Assembly: GCA_020091685.1 (NCBI GenBank)
Contig: CM034593.1
Span: 44,641,733 to 44,705,732, forward strand
Direction: 5' to 3'
DNA: 64,000 nt
Source of the DNA: Lutjanus erythropterus
Taxonomy: Eukaryota; Chordata; Actinopteri; Lutjaniformes; Lutjanidae
Made by a program: the position numbers and the translations under genes. Of the stretch, positions 11,200 to 22,448 are shown one piece after another (the stretch's first letter is position 1; the number at the start of each line of letters is the position of its first letter). The notes beneath the pieces are model-generated. The model worked only from the letters and a program-made list of their open reading frames with translations. It had not been told where the DNA came from and did no database searches.

Positions 11200-12420
11200 G
11201 TATAAACTGTTTACTGCAATCCATACACATAGATTAGTGCATTATCATTGCTTTATCATTGTGTGTGTTTGTGAAACCAGTCAATATTCATGACAAACCA
11301 GCATCCAGTGATGCAACATCCTGATGCAGCCGTGTTAAAGCCCTCACTGCATATTCAAACTCTGCCAGACTCTGTTCATTTCTGTGCTACTTTTCACCAG
11401 CGGCTCACAACGTCCCGAGAGATACATCTGACAGATTACGCATGAAATTATCTCAGCTTAACTACAGCAGCTGGTCGGCCATCGTTTGCTCTGAGAGGAT
11501 TATTCAACGCCGTCTGCAGAGTCAACAATTATGTATTGTCGAATAATTTGTCATGTATAAACTAAAACACTTAAGCCCACATGTTGCTGGATGAACTGTT
11601 TGCAATTAAAGAAGGCCTGAGGGGTGCAACAGACGAACAAGCACAGAAAACTAAATGAATAAGCAGAAACATTCATGAACAGCAGAGATTAGGTGGAGCG
11701 AATAGTGTTAAAAATTCATTTCATGGGTATCTTATTAGTAAGTAGATTCACAAAGACATAAATCTTTATCCATCATATTTAATTTAAATTTAATCTACCA
11801 ACACTCTAATTCCATTTTTTTTTTTTTGTGAGAGAGAAATTATTTTTAAGGTTTTCTACATGTGAAATATATGTAATTTCTAAAAGGCTTTGGTCTGCTT
11901 CATTTTTTAAAAATCTCTGGCCCCGTACCAGAAAACACTGTTGTCCCAGACAAGAAATCACAACTTCAAACGATTTGAAAATGGGTTAAAAGTCTTTGAT
12001 TTAAAATACATTTTTTTTATGATATTGACTCTTAAAAGTTGTGTCCCAGATTTCTGTCAACTGTCACATTTTTTACAAAAACATGATTTAATCAGGCATA
12101 AAGAGGCTTAGCTATATTCCAAGGACCCCTGTCTCATTTCCTGGTTTAAAAAAAACTTAAAAAACTTTCTATTTTTGAATAGATTCATTACATAATATTG
12201 TTATCAGATGTGTCTCAACCATAACATGTCAACTCTATAGCCCTTTTTGAATCAAAGTTGAATAAGAATTATTGTATAAATGTGTATTTTGATTAGAACT
12301 GTGAGCAACTTAAAAAATAAAATGGCTACTCACTACAACTATGCTGTGAAATGAAACGCCAACTTAGGCTACCCAGTCAAAAAAAAAAAAAAAATCTGGA
12401 CGCCTCCATAAGGTCACCTC
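11200..12420. other. Intronic sequence, AT-rich, nothing recognised
   Basis: Homopolymer A and T runs are frequent, for example 12377-12392. No exon or paired repeat was seen. Confidence 0.45.
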
Positions 12421-13360
12421 CATCTGTTACATCCTGATGTCCCAGTTAAATACATGTTTTCCTTGTTTCCAGTTTTCTGTCAGTATTTCCTGTTTTATTT
12501 TGTTACTCACCTTTGTCTCTCATTTTGACTTACTTTACTTTCTGCTCCTGTGTGTTTGCTGCCCCACCCTGATTGGTTTCACATGTCCCTCATCGCCCCT
12601 CTTCCCCTGTGTATAAAGTGCTTGTGATGCCCTTTGTCTGTTGCCACTTCGTCTCAGTTACTTGAGTGTTTAGTTCTAGCCGTCATTCCTCGTGTTTTCT
12701 TAGGATTTGACCTGATTTTTTGTGTACTTGACTCTGCTTCTGCCTGCTGTTTATTGAATATCTTACCCAGTTTTCACCAAGCACGGCTGCACTGCGTTAC
12801 AGCCGTGCCGAAGCAATCCACGGCCATTTTAGACAATGCTTGTGATTCCACCAGCAGCCACGGCGTGTCCTGTGGCGTGTCCCAGAAGCAGCTCTCCGCT
12901 CTCCTCCGCTTCAAAGACGCAACAAGTCTATTTTTGACAGATGCTGCATCAGTTAGCACTGAGCAGATCAAATGAGCAGGGAGTCATATGCAGAAAAGGC
13001 AGGGGGCATCTGATCAATTCTCAAAATAAAAGACCCTGTGCAGACTCGCGATCATAAAGACAGAAACTATTTAACCACGAGGCCTGCTTATCCATGGTGG
13101 AAGCACAAAAAGCAAGGAAAGAGGACCTAATCAACAAAATCTGAGCAAGTAAACATAATCAGGCGGGCAAAACGCTCCACTGCTGAAACGCTACTAGTGG
13201 GCGCTGCAGCTGTGCAGAGGACGGATCAGAACCTGGTGGAATTTCTGGGTTAGTTTCTGTTTGGACTGACAACCTGTGCACCAAACTCTTTTTCATTAAA
13301 AGACCTTTTGTTTTGAGTCCTGCGTCTGAGTCCTTTGTCTGCTGGCTCCAGTCTGATACT
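12421..13360 (+). mobile_element. LTR-like or promoter-bearing dispersed repeat with an insertion, unclassified
   Basis: 12421-12760 starts near TGTTACATCC and includes a TATA-like GTGTATAAAGTGC. 13255-13360 contains a poly(A)-signal-like CATTAAAAGACC and TGAGTCCTGCGTCTGAGTCC. Between them (about 12780-13230) is a different, CpG-bearing block that may be a separate insertion. This layout resembles a fish LTR or other promoter-bearing repeat I have seen, but no partner, primer site or coding region is visible. Treat as a fossil of uncertain class. Confidence 0.3.
12781..12808. repeat. Hairpin with 9-bp GC-rich arms
   Basis: GCACGGCTG and its exact complement CAGCCGTGC flank a 10-base loop. 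It sits at the left edge of the CpG-bearing block inside the repeat at 12421-13360. Confidence 0.75.
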
Positions 13361-14410
13361 ATCAGCTGACTGACAACTTCATCATACAGTAGTTGTTTTC
13401 TGTTATATGCATTAAATATACGTTCATAAGGATTTAAAAAAACAGTTTTTAATCAACCAAAAAATTTCATGGTACACCTAACGTGTTCTCTGTGTTATAA
13501 ATGATTTCTTTTGTCTGACAGCGTTGACAAAAAGTCCCCAGTTGTAAAAAAAAAAGCTATAAAATGTAATCACTTGGAGGTCGGCCAGTGAAGATTAAGG
13601 TTTTGCCCCACTTCTCAAGAATTAGGCACGATGTGACATGCACCTTTTCCAGATAGCTTTACTTTCTCTTGGCTGTTCAGATGTTATTAACAAATGGCTG
13701 AAAGTATTCTTTTAAAGTATGAGAAAAGTCTCTGGACGTCACCATTCATTACATTCCATTAAGTAAATGCTATTAATAGCATCTCATTATATCCTTTTCT
13801 GAGCAAAGACCAGGTGTTCCTTTGAAAGCGGAGGCATCAGTAATTAAAATGGCGGGAACAGCCAGTGATACCATCACGTAGAATAGCCCTCTGATGAATA
13901 ATGGTAAAGCCACGACCCTGCTCAAGAGCAGAGAGCTCAGATCCTGCCTTTGTGCGATTCTGATGAGAAATAAATTAATATCTGAAGCGATCAATTTGCT
14001 TTGGAGAGACGGTTCGGTTACATCAGAAAGTCCATCCAACACAGAATAAGTCGTGACCATTTAAAAAGAGTAACAACACGAGTCCCACTCAGCAGACCAC
14101 ACACCACCGCAGGACTATATATTTGGACTGGGATTGTCTTCCAAGTGTGTCGTAACTGTGAATTGTTTCTTACAGGAGGACGTTTTAGCAGGAGAGGCTT
14201 TATCGATCCGTGTGCACTGAGAGGGATCAGCCTTTGCAGCATACTGATGGCTGATAGTCACAGGGCCGGCCATGCAGTTAGCAGCTGGATTCACCGCATC
14301 ACAAACAGACAGAGCTAATGGCGGGCTGGGTTCACCTCAGGTTAATGGCAGCATGGCGATAGAGATGTGCGATGTGTGAAATTAGACAGTCACGATTTAT
14401 CGACAAAAAA
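13361..14410. other. Intronic sequence; possible conserved non-coding stretch at 13780-14010
   Basis: 13780-14010 is repeat-free and contains CAGTAATTAAAATGGCGG and AAATTAATATCTGAAGCG, which look like homeodomain-type sites. It lies about 0.6 kb downstream of the C1B exon on the gene strand. Overlapping open frames on both strands are probably chance. Confidence 0.35.
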
Positions 14411-14415
14411 AAGGA

Positions 14416-14485
14416 GGGGGGGGGGGCGGCAAAGCGGCAAAATTGATCCACGACAAAAAGACAGAACAATAGTGTCTGCTAACAC

Positions 14486-14516
<31 letters not shown>
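14416..14516. repeat. G11 tract (14416-14426) and (CA)n microsatellite (14489-14516)
   Basis: An uninterrupted run of eleven G is followed about 60 bases later by fourteen CA units. Both lie just downstream of the exon donor at 14626 on the minus strand, where the CA run reads as TG and the G run as C. Confidence 0.9.
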
Positions 14517-14522
<6 letters not shown>

Positions 14523-14582
14523 GGTCTTCATCAATAATCTGACAGAAACACACATCACAGCTCGCGTCTTTAAGCCTTTTCA

Positions 14583-14816
<234 letters not shown>

Positions 14817-14921
14817 TTATGCATTTGATCCAAATCAAATCAAAGTGAGCTGTCACAAAGTTTGAAAGAAACAATAATAATATTAATAATGCTATGAAAT
14901 CAAATCAAATGCATCTTCATA

Positions 14922-15357
14922 TTTGGCAACCTTGAGACCGCAAAAATAGGTAAAAAAATGACTTTCAGGGGCTTTGTCTCCTGCATTCTGGTGACTTTTA
15001 AAGAATGAAAATGACAAAATAATAAGCAAACTGCAACAGAAATTTCTATGTTAAATTCTATTCTATTAATTTCTATGTTCATTCATTTACTTTCCCTGCC
15101 CGTAACAGAAAATTGATGCAGCAGATTCCCTTTTAGCCCCTTTCATTTAAACATTTCACTTCTTTCTTTGGTTTGGTGTAGCTGTATTGTTTTACGGGTG
15201 GAAACAGTAGGCTTTTAGGATTTATAGACACTATACAGTGTCAGAAAGAGGCTATAATTATGAAAAAGGAAATCAGGAGAAATCCAGGAGAATTGAGGTC
15301 CTGGACAATTAAAAAATATGCAAGTCTCCTGAGAAAATCAGAAGGATTGGCAAGTCT
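14922..15357. mobile_element. Dispersed repeat X, copy 1, with GGCAACCTTG-type inverted ends
   Basis: The left end is TTTGGCAACCTTGAG and the right end is GGATTGGCAAGTC, imperfect inverses. Shared features with 45917-46380 and 56337-56645 include TGACTTTTAAAGAATGAAAA, a GTAGGCTTTTAGG block and a purine-rich AGGAGAAATCCAGGAG region. It is non-coding. Superfamily was not assigned because target duplications are not clear. Confidence 0.65.
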
Positions 15358-15693
15358 GTTCATTTTTAACTTCATTTATTGTGCATTTTGTCTGTTTTTT
15401 GCAAATGAATTACACTCAAAAAATAAGCATATGAAGCGAGCGAGTCTGTAACTAGGGTGACCAGATGAGAATAGGTGAAATTCAGGACAGGGAGCTGGGT
15501 TGGGTATTGTCAAAAGGATAAAAACAGAATAATTTAGGGAAATATTACTAGTTATTAATAAGATCAGTTACAGATTCTGAGGGTGATATGAAGCATAGTG
15601 TCCTGGCACAAATGACACCTGTGTTACAGTCATTTTAAATGTTATATTAAACCTTTTTAGCAGCTAAGATTGTTACTGAACTGCAGAGTGCTG

Positions 15694-16585
15694 TGCAATG
15701 GGACACTTCATCCCAAAATCAAAAATACATAATTTTCCATTGGCCTGTAGTGCTGTTTATCCATCTAGATTGTTTTGTTGTGTGTTGCAGAGTTTTGGAG
15801 ATATCAGCTGTAGAGATGCCTGCCTTCTCTCCAAGACAATGGAACTAAATGGCTCTCAGCTTGTGGTGCTTAAAGCACCAAAAAATGCATTTCAAAAAAT
15901 TGCATAACAGTGCCTCTTTGCAAAAATCATGATACATTTGCTCAAGATAATCCACGGACCTTGCGGTGAGCAGTGTCATTTTTACCTTGCGAGGCAGCTG
16001 GATTTGAGAATCCATTTTGCCAGGCTTCAAGCTATCCGCTTGTGTCTGCACCCAAGGCGGTGTGAGCCAATCAGCGTCCTAGGAGGGACTACTGGCAGCT
16101 ATGGGTGTGGTTTCAGGTGCGCTGAAAGCGCAAAGCATTCATGGAAACAACTCGTCTCAAACAAACAACGGCAGCTCCTGAAGAGATTAACATAAAAGCT
16201 GTGATCATATCAGTTGAACTGGAGAGTATTTCTTCATTGAAAGAAGAGCAAAGAACGACACTGAAAGCTCTAACTGGCTTTTGCTGTTTTCCGGCCGGCT
16301 TCGGCTTCAGTTCAGTGACTTGATCTGCTTGGCTGAAGTTAGCCTGTGTTAGACGTGACGAATCGTTCATCCAATCGCCTGCCAAGTGTTGTTTGAAAGT
16401 GCCCACCCTTTTCCAAACAGTTTCTACGGACGACTTCCCAGACAGTTCTGTGTGCAGAAGGAAAGTGGTTCTAACATGAAACTGCTTACAACAAGGTGCA
16501 TGGATTATCTGGAGTAAGCTGGTCAGCATTTTTGGATAGAGCCACTGGTTTTGAATTTTTCAGTTTTTCAAAACTGTCCCTTTAA
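15694..16585 (+). mobile_element. TTAA-type element, family 1, long copy carrying a foreign coding scrap
   Basis: The left terminus ATGGGACACTTCATCCCAAA resembles the GGGACAGTTCAACCCAAA end of the copy at 19955. The right end is AACTGTCCCTTTAA, inverse to it, with TTAA at 16582-16585. The first 250 bases match 19955-20215 closely (GCAGAGTTTTGGAGATATCA, GAAATCATGA, ACTCAAGATAATCCAC). The middle 15970-16500 is absent from the other copies and carries a coding-like segment described separately. TTAA-flanked elements suggest piggyBac- or Kolobok-like mobilisation. Confidence 0.75.
16141..16323 (+). pseudogene. Possible captured RecQ-like helicase N-terminal fragment
   Basis: The frame reads APEEINIKAVIISVELESIS then LKEEQRTTLKAL, then FPAGFGF. 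I read this as a decayed form of a RecQ-type start, where a segment like LKEEQ..ALKAF precedes the Walker A motif LPTGFGKS. Here the lysine of Walker A is lost and about ten residues before it are missing, so it cannot encode an active helicase. No further helicase motif follows within the element. The call depends on recollection of related fish sequences; a protein search would decide it. Confidence 0.4.
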
Positions 16586-17687
16586 AGCATTAATGTTACA
16601 TATTATAGCTTTAACTGTCTAATGCACAGCTATATAGGCTCTGCCAGTCTGCACGCTATAAATTGTTTCATCTGATTTGAAGGTGAATCTGACCTGGTGG
16701 CAGACATTAAGAACAACTTTACAGAAATAACCAGTTTTCTGGACTTGTTTTCTCATGTAGGTCATATAGAGACAACGGTACTAAATTGAAATTGTTTCAT
16801 AACCAGTTCAAAACTCCTCATAGTGCGTTTAATGTTTAAATATAGTAAGCTGCAGATTTATTTTATCTATACAAGGACATGTTTCAATTTCATTCCATGG
16901 ATCATACATGTTTGGCACAATATTAAAGGATTGTTTTTCTGTGAGCTGTGTGGAAGAGGAGATAACAAGGTTATGACCCAGATTCAGCCCTGTGATGTCA
17001 TGCATACATGGCATGCGTGTCAGCCGGCTGAACCGAAATTTCGTGGATTGGGAACAGTTACCGATGGTTACATCACGGAGCCACCAGGTCAGTAGGTGAG
17101 AAATGATTTTGTAAATGGCGACGGCCGCTGCCTTCAGTTATTTGTGTGCCTCACTGTAACTGTCCTCCAGCTCACCAGCGCTTAAAAATACCACAGTGCA
17201 GCTTATTGTGCCGTGATTAGAGGTGCAATTGATCTGCCAAAATAATTTGCCGCTTCACATCTCTATTTATGTACACCCTGGAGCAATCATTAGGCATAAC
17301 TGGCGGTCTGCAGCAGGTGGGGGATAATGTATTTAAGAGCTCATTAAGGCATGCAGACTAATCCACTAACACAAGATTAAAGGGAAGAAGAGGGAGGGAG
17401 GGATATTAATAAAGACGTGGTAAAGCTTTCATACAGCAGGCTTGTTCAGCCTGCATCGAACATATCTGAGGACTCAAAATAGACGATGTGTGATTTTAAT
17501 GAGTGGAAGTCAAGGAGGAGGAGAAAATCATAGGTCCATGATACTGAGTGAAGAGGAACAAAAGCCACTTTTTTCAGAAGAGTGATGATCATAAAGTGGC
17601 TCTAGAACAGAACATTGTGTAGAGCCACTTACTGTTATTTTCCCATGCACACCACATTTAGGCCTCATGCTCATTGACCTGTATTAG
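16586..17687. other. Intronic sequence; strong candidate conserved non-coding stretch at 17100-17350
   Basis: 17100-17350 is free of repeats and includes GTGCCGTGATTAGAGGTGCA, ATTTGCCGCTTCACATC, GCAATCATTAGGCATAACTG and GAGCTCATTAAGGCATGC. The density of ATTA cores with balanced composition is typical of developmental enhancers. It lies between the two C1B exons. Not verified by alignment. Confidence 0.4.
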
Positions 17688-17893
17688 GGATGCACAATAT
17701 TGGATTTTTGCCGATATCTGATATACAAATATTTTCCAAATTATTTTTATTATTATTTTTTTCTCTAATTTCAGCTCCTCAAAAGTGAATATTTTCTGCT
17801 TTCTTTACTCCAAACTCCAAACAGCTAATCGATTTATCGAAAAAATCACTGACAGATTAGTGGATAATTAAAATGATCATTGGCCACAGCCCT
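17688..17893. mobile_element. Two abutting hAT-type element fragments
   Basis: 17688-17760 begins AGGGATGCACAATATTGGAT with GCCGATATCTGATAT, the left end of one known hAT-like type. 17770-17893 (GTGAATATTTTCTGCTTTCT, CTAATCGATTTATCG) ends GGCCACAGCCCT, the inverse of the AGGGCTGC start of a second type related to 27823-28060. No matching 8-bp duplication flanks the pair, so this is either two truncated insertions or a chimera. Confidence 0.6.
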
Positions 17894-18556
17894 ACAATGA
17901 TGTCTTCTTAAGTCTGTAGACTCTGATGTGTAGGCCAGCACATCTCTGCAGCACCAGAAAAATTGGGTTTTATCAAACTTTGCACAGATCATCAAGCCTC
18001 TCCTGCAGTGGAATTTAAAATATTGTCCTTACTCTCATCGTGATGGTTCACTGGCAGATGCACAAATAAAATGCAATGCTTTTTAAAATGTACACATTCA
18101 CTGGGCAAAATAAGAAATCGTCTGCTGACAGCTTTTCTTCTCTTTGTTCTTCACAAATCAGACTGACTCAGCATGAAATATCTGTAAAAGTGGGGAATTC
18201 ATGGACCAAACAATGATACTCTCCCAGCTGTGTCCTCACCTGGTTTATTTTGTATTTTCAACATTTGTTTCTTTGAGAGAGACTTAGCACAGCAGTGGTC
18301 AAAGAGAGTGAATGGGAAGAGCAGTGGTAGCAAGACAGCCAGTGAATCTGAGAGGTAAAATGTTATTTTCTGATTGTTTCATGGTGGTTATGTTCAAAGA
18401 AGAAATAAACATCCCCTAACAGCCACACAACCCTGAGCTAATCGCTGCAGCGCCTGATTTGGTCTGAACACAGTCTAACAGAATCTAGTTTTGGGTAAAC
18501 TCAAGCTGTCGTTTTGTTTAGTCTGTGGCCCAGCAGGTATAGGTCTCCAAGCTAAC
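17894..18556. other. Intronic sequence, nothing recognised
   Basis: Ordinary AT-rich text without paired repeats. Confidence 0.45.
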
Positions 18557-18972
18557 TTAAACAGATAGTTCACCCAGAAATGAAAATTCAGTCATGATCT
18601 ACTCACCCTCATGCTGACTGAGGGTGGGGTTTAGTTTTTTAGTGCACAAAACACTGCTGGAGTTTCACAGGAAAACTGTTGCAGAATCTCCCAAACAATT
18701 TAAGTGAATGGTTTTCAAATGGAAAAAACAACCAAGAAATGCCTCCATACTGCTCATCTGTCTTAATGCGAGTCTGCAACTCGGCATGTTGGGGCTTTTG
18801 GAGACTTGGATTACACCAGATGAGCAGTAGGGAGGCCCTTTTTTGTTTGTTGTCTGTTTGGGAGAGTCTGCAGCACTGTTTTCCTTTGAAACCCCAGCAG
18901 TGTTTTGTGGACTAAAAAACTAAACCCGACCTTAAATCTGAATTTTTATTTTTAGGTGAACTATCCCTTTAA
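18557..18972. mobile_element. TTAA-type MITE, family 2, full-length copy
   Basis: The element is bounded by TTAA at 18557-18560 and 18969-18972. Ends are inverse: ACAGATAGTTCACCCAGAAA with ATGAAAATTCAGTC on the left, and TTTTTAGGTGAACTATCCCT on the right. The open frame at 18679-18915 is part of the repeat and has no known domain. The right half recurs at 10745-10887. The length of about 0.4 kb and inverted ends mark a non-autonomous TTAA-targeting transposon. Confidence 0.85.
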
Positions 18973-19446
18973 GTGAAAGCATACAACATGTACTTTAGAT
19001 GAATGACACTTAGAAAAGCCATCATGAAAAAAGAAAATATTTAACATTCTGCAAATAAATTCTATGTACGTGACACAGGAGTTTTCTACCTGGAAGTTAT
19101 CTTGAACAAAACTTTTGATTCGTTCTGTCAGCAGAAATGTTTGTTTCAGTCCAATGACAATATTTCCTTTTTAAAGCCTTTACCAGCTGATACCATGCTG
19201 ATGACGTGCCAATATTATGGTGCATCCCTGACCTGTATAACAGAACATTTCCTTTGTTACTGTATGAGCTTCAACTTTAGGCCCTTCACCACTTGATACA
19301 CAGAATTTAAACTGCTACTTGTAATTCTCAGGAAGCACAGACTCACTGCAGAGTATTAGTGTGCAGATAATAATTTTCAATTATAATTCAACTGTTTGGA
19401 ATTTTATTTACTGTACTGAGTGAGAGGTCGCAGGGTTTAAACTTAC

Positions 19447-19558
19447 AGTCACACTTCATGCCCTGGTGGATGAGGCCATACAGCAGAGAGCCACAGTGGT
19501 CACAGAAGGTGGGGCTCCCATAGGTGTGGATCTTAAACTTGTGCTTCGTTCTGGGATC
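19447..19558 (-). CDS. prkca: prkca-like exon: first half of the C1B zinc finger
   Basis: This 112-nt exon is 37 codons plus one base and begins in phase 0 with [19 protein letters not shown]. It continues [18 protein letters not shown]. It carries the first His and three Cys of the C1 motif, spaced H-x12-C-x2-C-x13-C, and the Tyr in LLYGL typical of conventional PKCs, where novel isoforms have Trp. GSPTFC rather than SSPTFC favours alpha over beta and gamma. The acceptor is pyrimidine-rich, ending TTCCTACAG; the donor is ACT|GTAAGT, a perfect consensus. Phase and length match the next exon at 14627-14755 exactly, so the pair is an intact host gene fragment and not a processed copy. The preceding C1A-end exon (HEFVTFSCPGADKGPDTD-like) was sought upstream but not found in this window. 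Confidence 0.95.
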
Positions 19559-19580
19559 CTGTAGGAAGCAGAAGAGATAT

Positions 19581-19612
19581 AAAAAAACAAACAAACAAAC
19601 AAACAAAAAAAA
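19581..19612. repeat. AAAC-type microsatellite beside the C1B exon acceptor
   Basis: (AAAC)n and A-runs lie 23-54 bases upstream of the exon on the gene strand, where they read as T-rich (TTTG) and may add to the pyrimidine-rich region in front of the acceptor. Confidence 0.85.
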
Positions 19613-19954
19613 CATAAAAAATAGTTAATAGTGGCCTGAAAAGGCTGCCAATTACCAACCGTCAATTACACACTGGACACACTGATTCAAAAGTGTAGTT
19701 TAAAGTTAATTATCTATTTACTTGTGTTGTTTGTTTGACAGTTGTGATCATATTATATATTTTTTTAGGCCTTATACATTTGGAAAATTGGAAAAACAAA
19801 AAAAGTATCAAATTGAATCAAATTGCAGGTAAAATGCGAGGAAAATTGGATCGAATTGAGTACATCTCTGGACATATGAAGTTCTGTATAGGTTGGAAAC
19901 AAAATCATTTTGCTCTTAAAAGAAAAAATAATTGTTTTGTTTTTTTCTGAAGGT

Positions 19955-20364
19955 TTAAAGGGACAGTTCAACCCAAAATTAAAAATACATATTTCTTGCC
20001 TGCTGTATTTTTTATTCATCCAGATCAATTTGGTGTAAGTTGCAGAGTTTTGGAGGTATCAGCTGTAGAAATGTCTGCCTTCTCTCCAGTATAATGGGAC
20101 TAAATAGCACTCGGCTTGTGGCATTTAAAGCACGAAAAAAATACATTTGAAAAACTCAACATCAGTGTCTCTTTCCAGAAATCATGACCCAGTTACTCAA
20201 GATAATCCACAGACCTTGTTGTGATCCCATTATAATGGGGCGTGGGCAGACAACTCTATAATTGAAACTCTCCAAAACTCTACAACTCAAACCAAAGAAA
20301 AAATAGATGGATAAATACAGTGGCACTACAGGCCAGTGAAAAGTATGTATTTCTGATTTTGGCA
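19955..20364 (+). mobile_element. TTAA-type MITE, family 1, copy with intact left end
   Basis: The left end starts with TTAA at 19955 followed by AGGGACAGTTCAACCC. The right part is the inverse of the left (CCAAAACTCTACAACTCA, AAGTATGTATTTCTGATTTT), so each arm spans about 100 bases or more. The last 15 or so bases of the right end are lost. Copies are at 15694-16585 and 50138-50549. Confidence 0.8.
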
Positions 20365-20889
20365 TTTTCTCTGGCAGCTTAAAGGCCAGAATTTCAAAAT
20401 GTCTTTTCTGGAAAAAATGACTTAAGCCAACGACAGCTGTGTGCTTTATCCTCTGACACTCAGGTGTTATTGAGGTGAAGATGGTTGAAATCAACCTACT
20501 TCATCACAGGACACATTGTGTATCAGACAATTCATCACTGATTGCCAACCTGAATGCAATCACAACTTATTTTTTCATCTTACACAACTTGAAGTGGTAG
20601 GCAATCAATCTCTAGCAGCCTTTTATTAAACCACCGTTTCTGGGTCGTCTCTCCGTCTCCCACATTTTCGACCACATCAGCGGATGATAATTGAGTTGTT
20701 TGTACTCAGTGGGCTTCAAATCAAAAGCACCGAAGCAAGAAATAAAATTCATTAATTTTTAAATACTCACACAAGTGCACCCATTGACAATAAAAGCTAA
20801 TACCTACCCTAATAAAGAGTAAAATAAAGAGAAAACCACAGACAACTATATATTCTCAGTGTCAGTTAAGCTCTTCTTATTGCTTATTA
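20365..20889. other. Intronic sequence; 20590-20750 repeat-free
   Basis: CAGCGGATGATAATTGAG and the neighbouring text show no repeat signature. Nothing else was recognised. Confidence 0.35.
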
Positions 20890-21070
20890 CTGCTTATTGG
20901 TTTATATTTCTGCATAAGAAGTGCTATAAACTGACTTATTCAGTGCAAGAATGTGTGTATTGTACAAGTGTCATTTATTTTTCTTTTGGTCATTCAGTAA
21001 ATGGTTAGTGTGCATACAGTACAGTATTGTGTGTGTGTGTCATCAAATCCAGTGGAGCTTTCCATTCACC
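20890..21070 (+). repeat. Local duplication, left copy
   Basis: It aligns with 21812-22003 in the same orientation: CTGCTTNTTGG, CATAANAAGTG, GAATGTGTGYATTGTRCAA, CAGTAAATGRTT, CATACAGYACAGTA and CAGTGGAGC follow each other in order with small indels. See the right copy. Confidence 0.75.
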
Positions 21071-21811
21071 GTGTGGAAAGCTTGTTTAGTTTGTGTAATG
21101 TAACTTGTGGAATGGTGTCCTTCAATCATTGTGGGGAGCTGTATTCAGATTTGTGACATTTACATGTGCAGCTGATAGGCTGAGAGGTGACCCTAATTTG
21201 CATCATTTCCCATAATGCATTGCTGAGAGTTTAAGTTTGCTATTTCATGTCCAGAACATGGTGGTTTATGGGTGGTTTAGGATGATGTATTGTGGCTTAT
21301 GGTGGTAACTGTCTCTTTTGTGCTGGTTTATAGTTACCACAAGAGTGAGTTGACTAGTACATTTCTTCAGTCCAGCTGTACATCCAAGTTGGACCGTGTT
21401 TCCCCCATTACAAAAAAAAAAAGCTGATGCAGAAATAATGAGAAAAACAAAAACAAAAACACTCACAATTAAATATTCTCAGCTATTATCATATATAGGG
21501 CCTGACCAGTACTAAATTCACTGATGGTGGGGAGTAAATAATTCTGATATCGGTATATAGAATAGAGTAGAATAGAATATTGTTCTATACTGTATTGTAC
21601 TTAATTTGCTGATATTCTTTATAGTCTATTTTTCTAATTAAAAACAAGTATAAATCAAAAAAAGACAAATTAACTATACTTAACCTGAATTAAGAAGAAA
21701 TGTACACAAATGAACAGAGCATGCCTGTGTAGTATGAAAGTTTTCGTACTATATAGGCACACATTGGACAACATTTATGCTGATAACATTATAGACCACA
21801 CTGAACAGACA

Positions 21812-22003
21812 CTGCTTCTTGGTTTTTATTACTCCATAAAAAGTGTCATAAAGTGCCATATACAGTATGAGAATGTGTGCATTGTGCAAATAACAGACAC
21901 TCATCTCATGTATTGTCCTGTGGGCCATCCAGTAAATGATTTGTGTACATACAGCACAGTAAGTGTAAATAGTCATCAGAGCCAGTGGAGCATTTCATTC
22001 ATC
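21812..22003 (+). repeat. Local duplication, right copy
   Basis: This is the partner of 20890-21070, offset by about 0.92 kb. Divergence is substantial, so the event is old or both are members of a dispersed family. The frame at 21710-22096 overlaps it and has no recognisable domain. Confidence 0.75.
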
Positions 22004-22366
22004 ATTGCCCTCCATATTATCACAGTTCATCGCTCCAGGCTCTCTACAGTACATAAATACCATATTAGTCAAAGTGTGAAAAACATTTGGGTTTAGTGCA
22101 GAGCACAACACTGGAGATGAGTGTGTGTAAGAGCAGTTCATAGAGGAGCTGCCGGTTTGAAGAGGCTGAATCATGTCTTTGTAGACATACAAAATACTCT
22201 TCTTGTTGGCTTCTGCTATGTTAAGACAATTTTCCTCTTTTTTATATCTATATAAATCTTACAGCAGCATACATCCTGTTGTAGCTTCTCAACAGTGAAC
22301 TTATGGTCTTCTCATGTTATCAAAAACTATTTGTATATTTATGTGTTGAGGTTTATTTCAACAAAG

Positions 22367-22448
22367 GCTGCATGATAAGGTGTTTTCAAAAAATTGCAAT
22401 TTTGTTCTGCCATTTGGATATTACACTTGCACATTGTGCAGCCCCAAT
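22367..22448. mobile_element. Short internally deleted hAT-like remnant
   Basis: AGGCTGCATGATAAGG on the left and ACACTTGCACATTGTGCAGC followed by CCC on the right resemble the GGGCTGCACGATA ends of a hAT-type family brought together by deletion. No duplication is visible. Confidence 0.4.

Noticed and set aside
12421-13360. A retroviral or LTR element
   Set aside because: Promoter-like and poly(A)-like signals are present, but no coding region, primer site or second terminal copy was found. It is kept only as an unclassified repeat.
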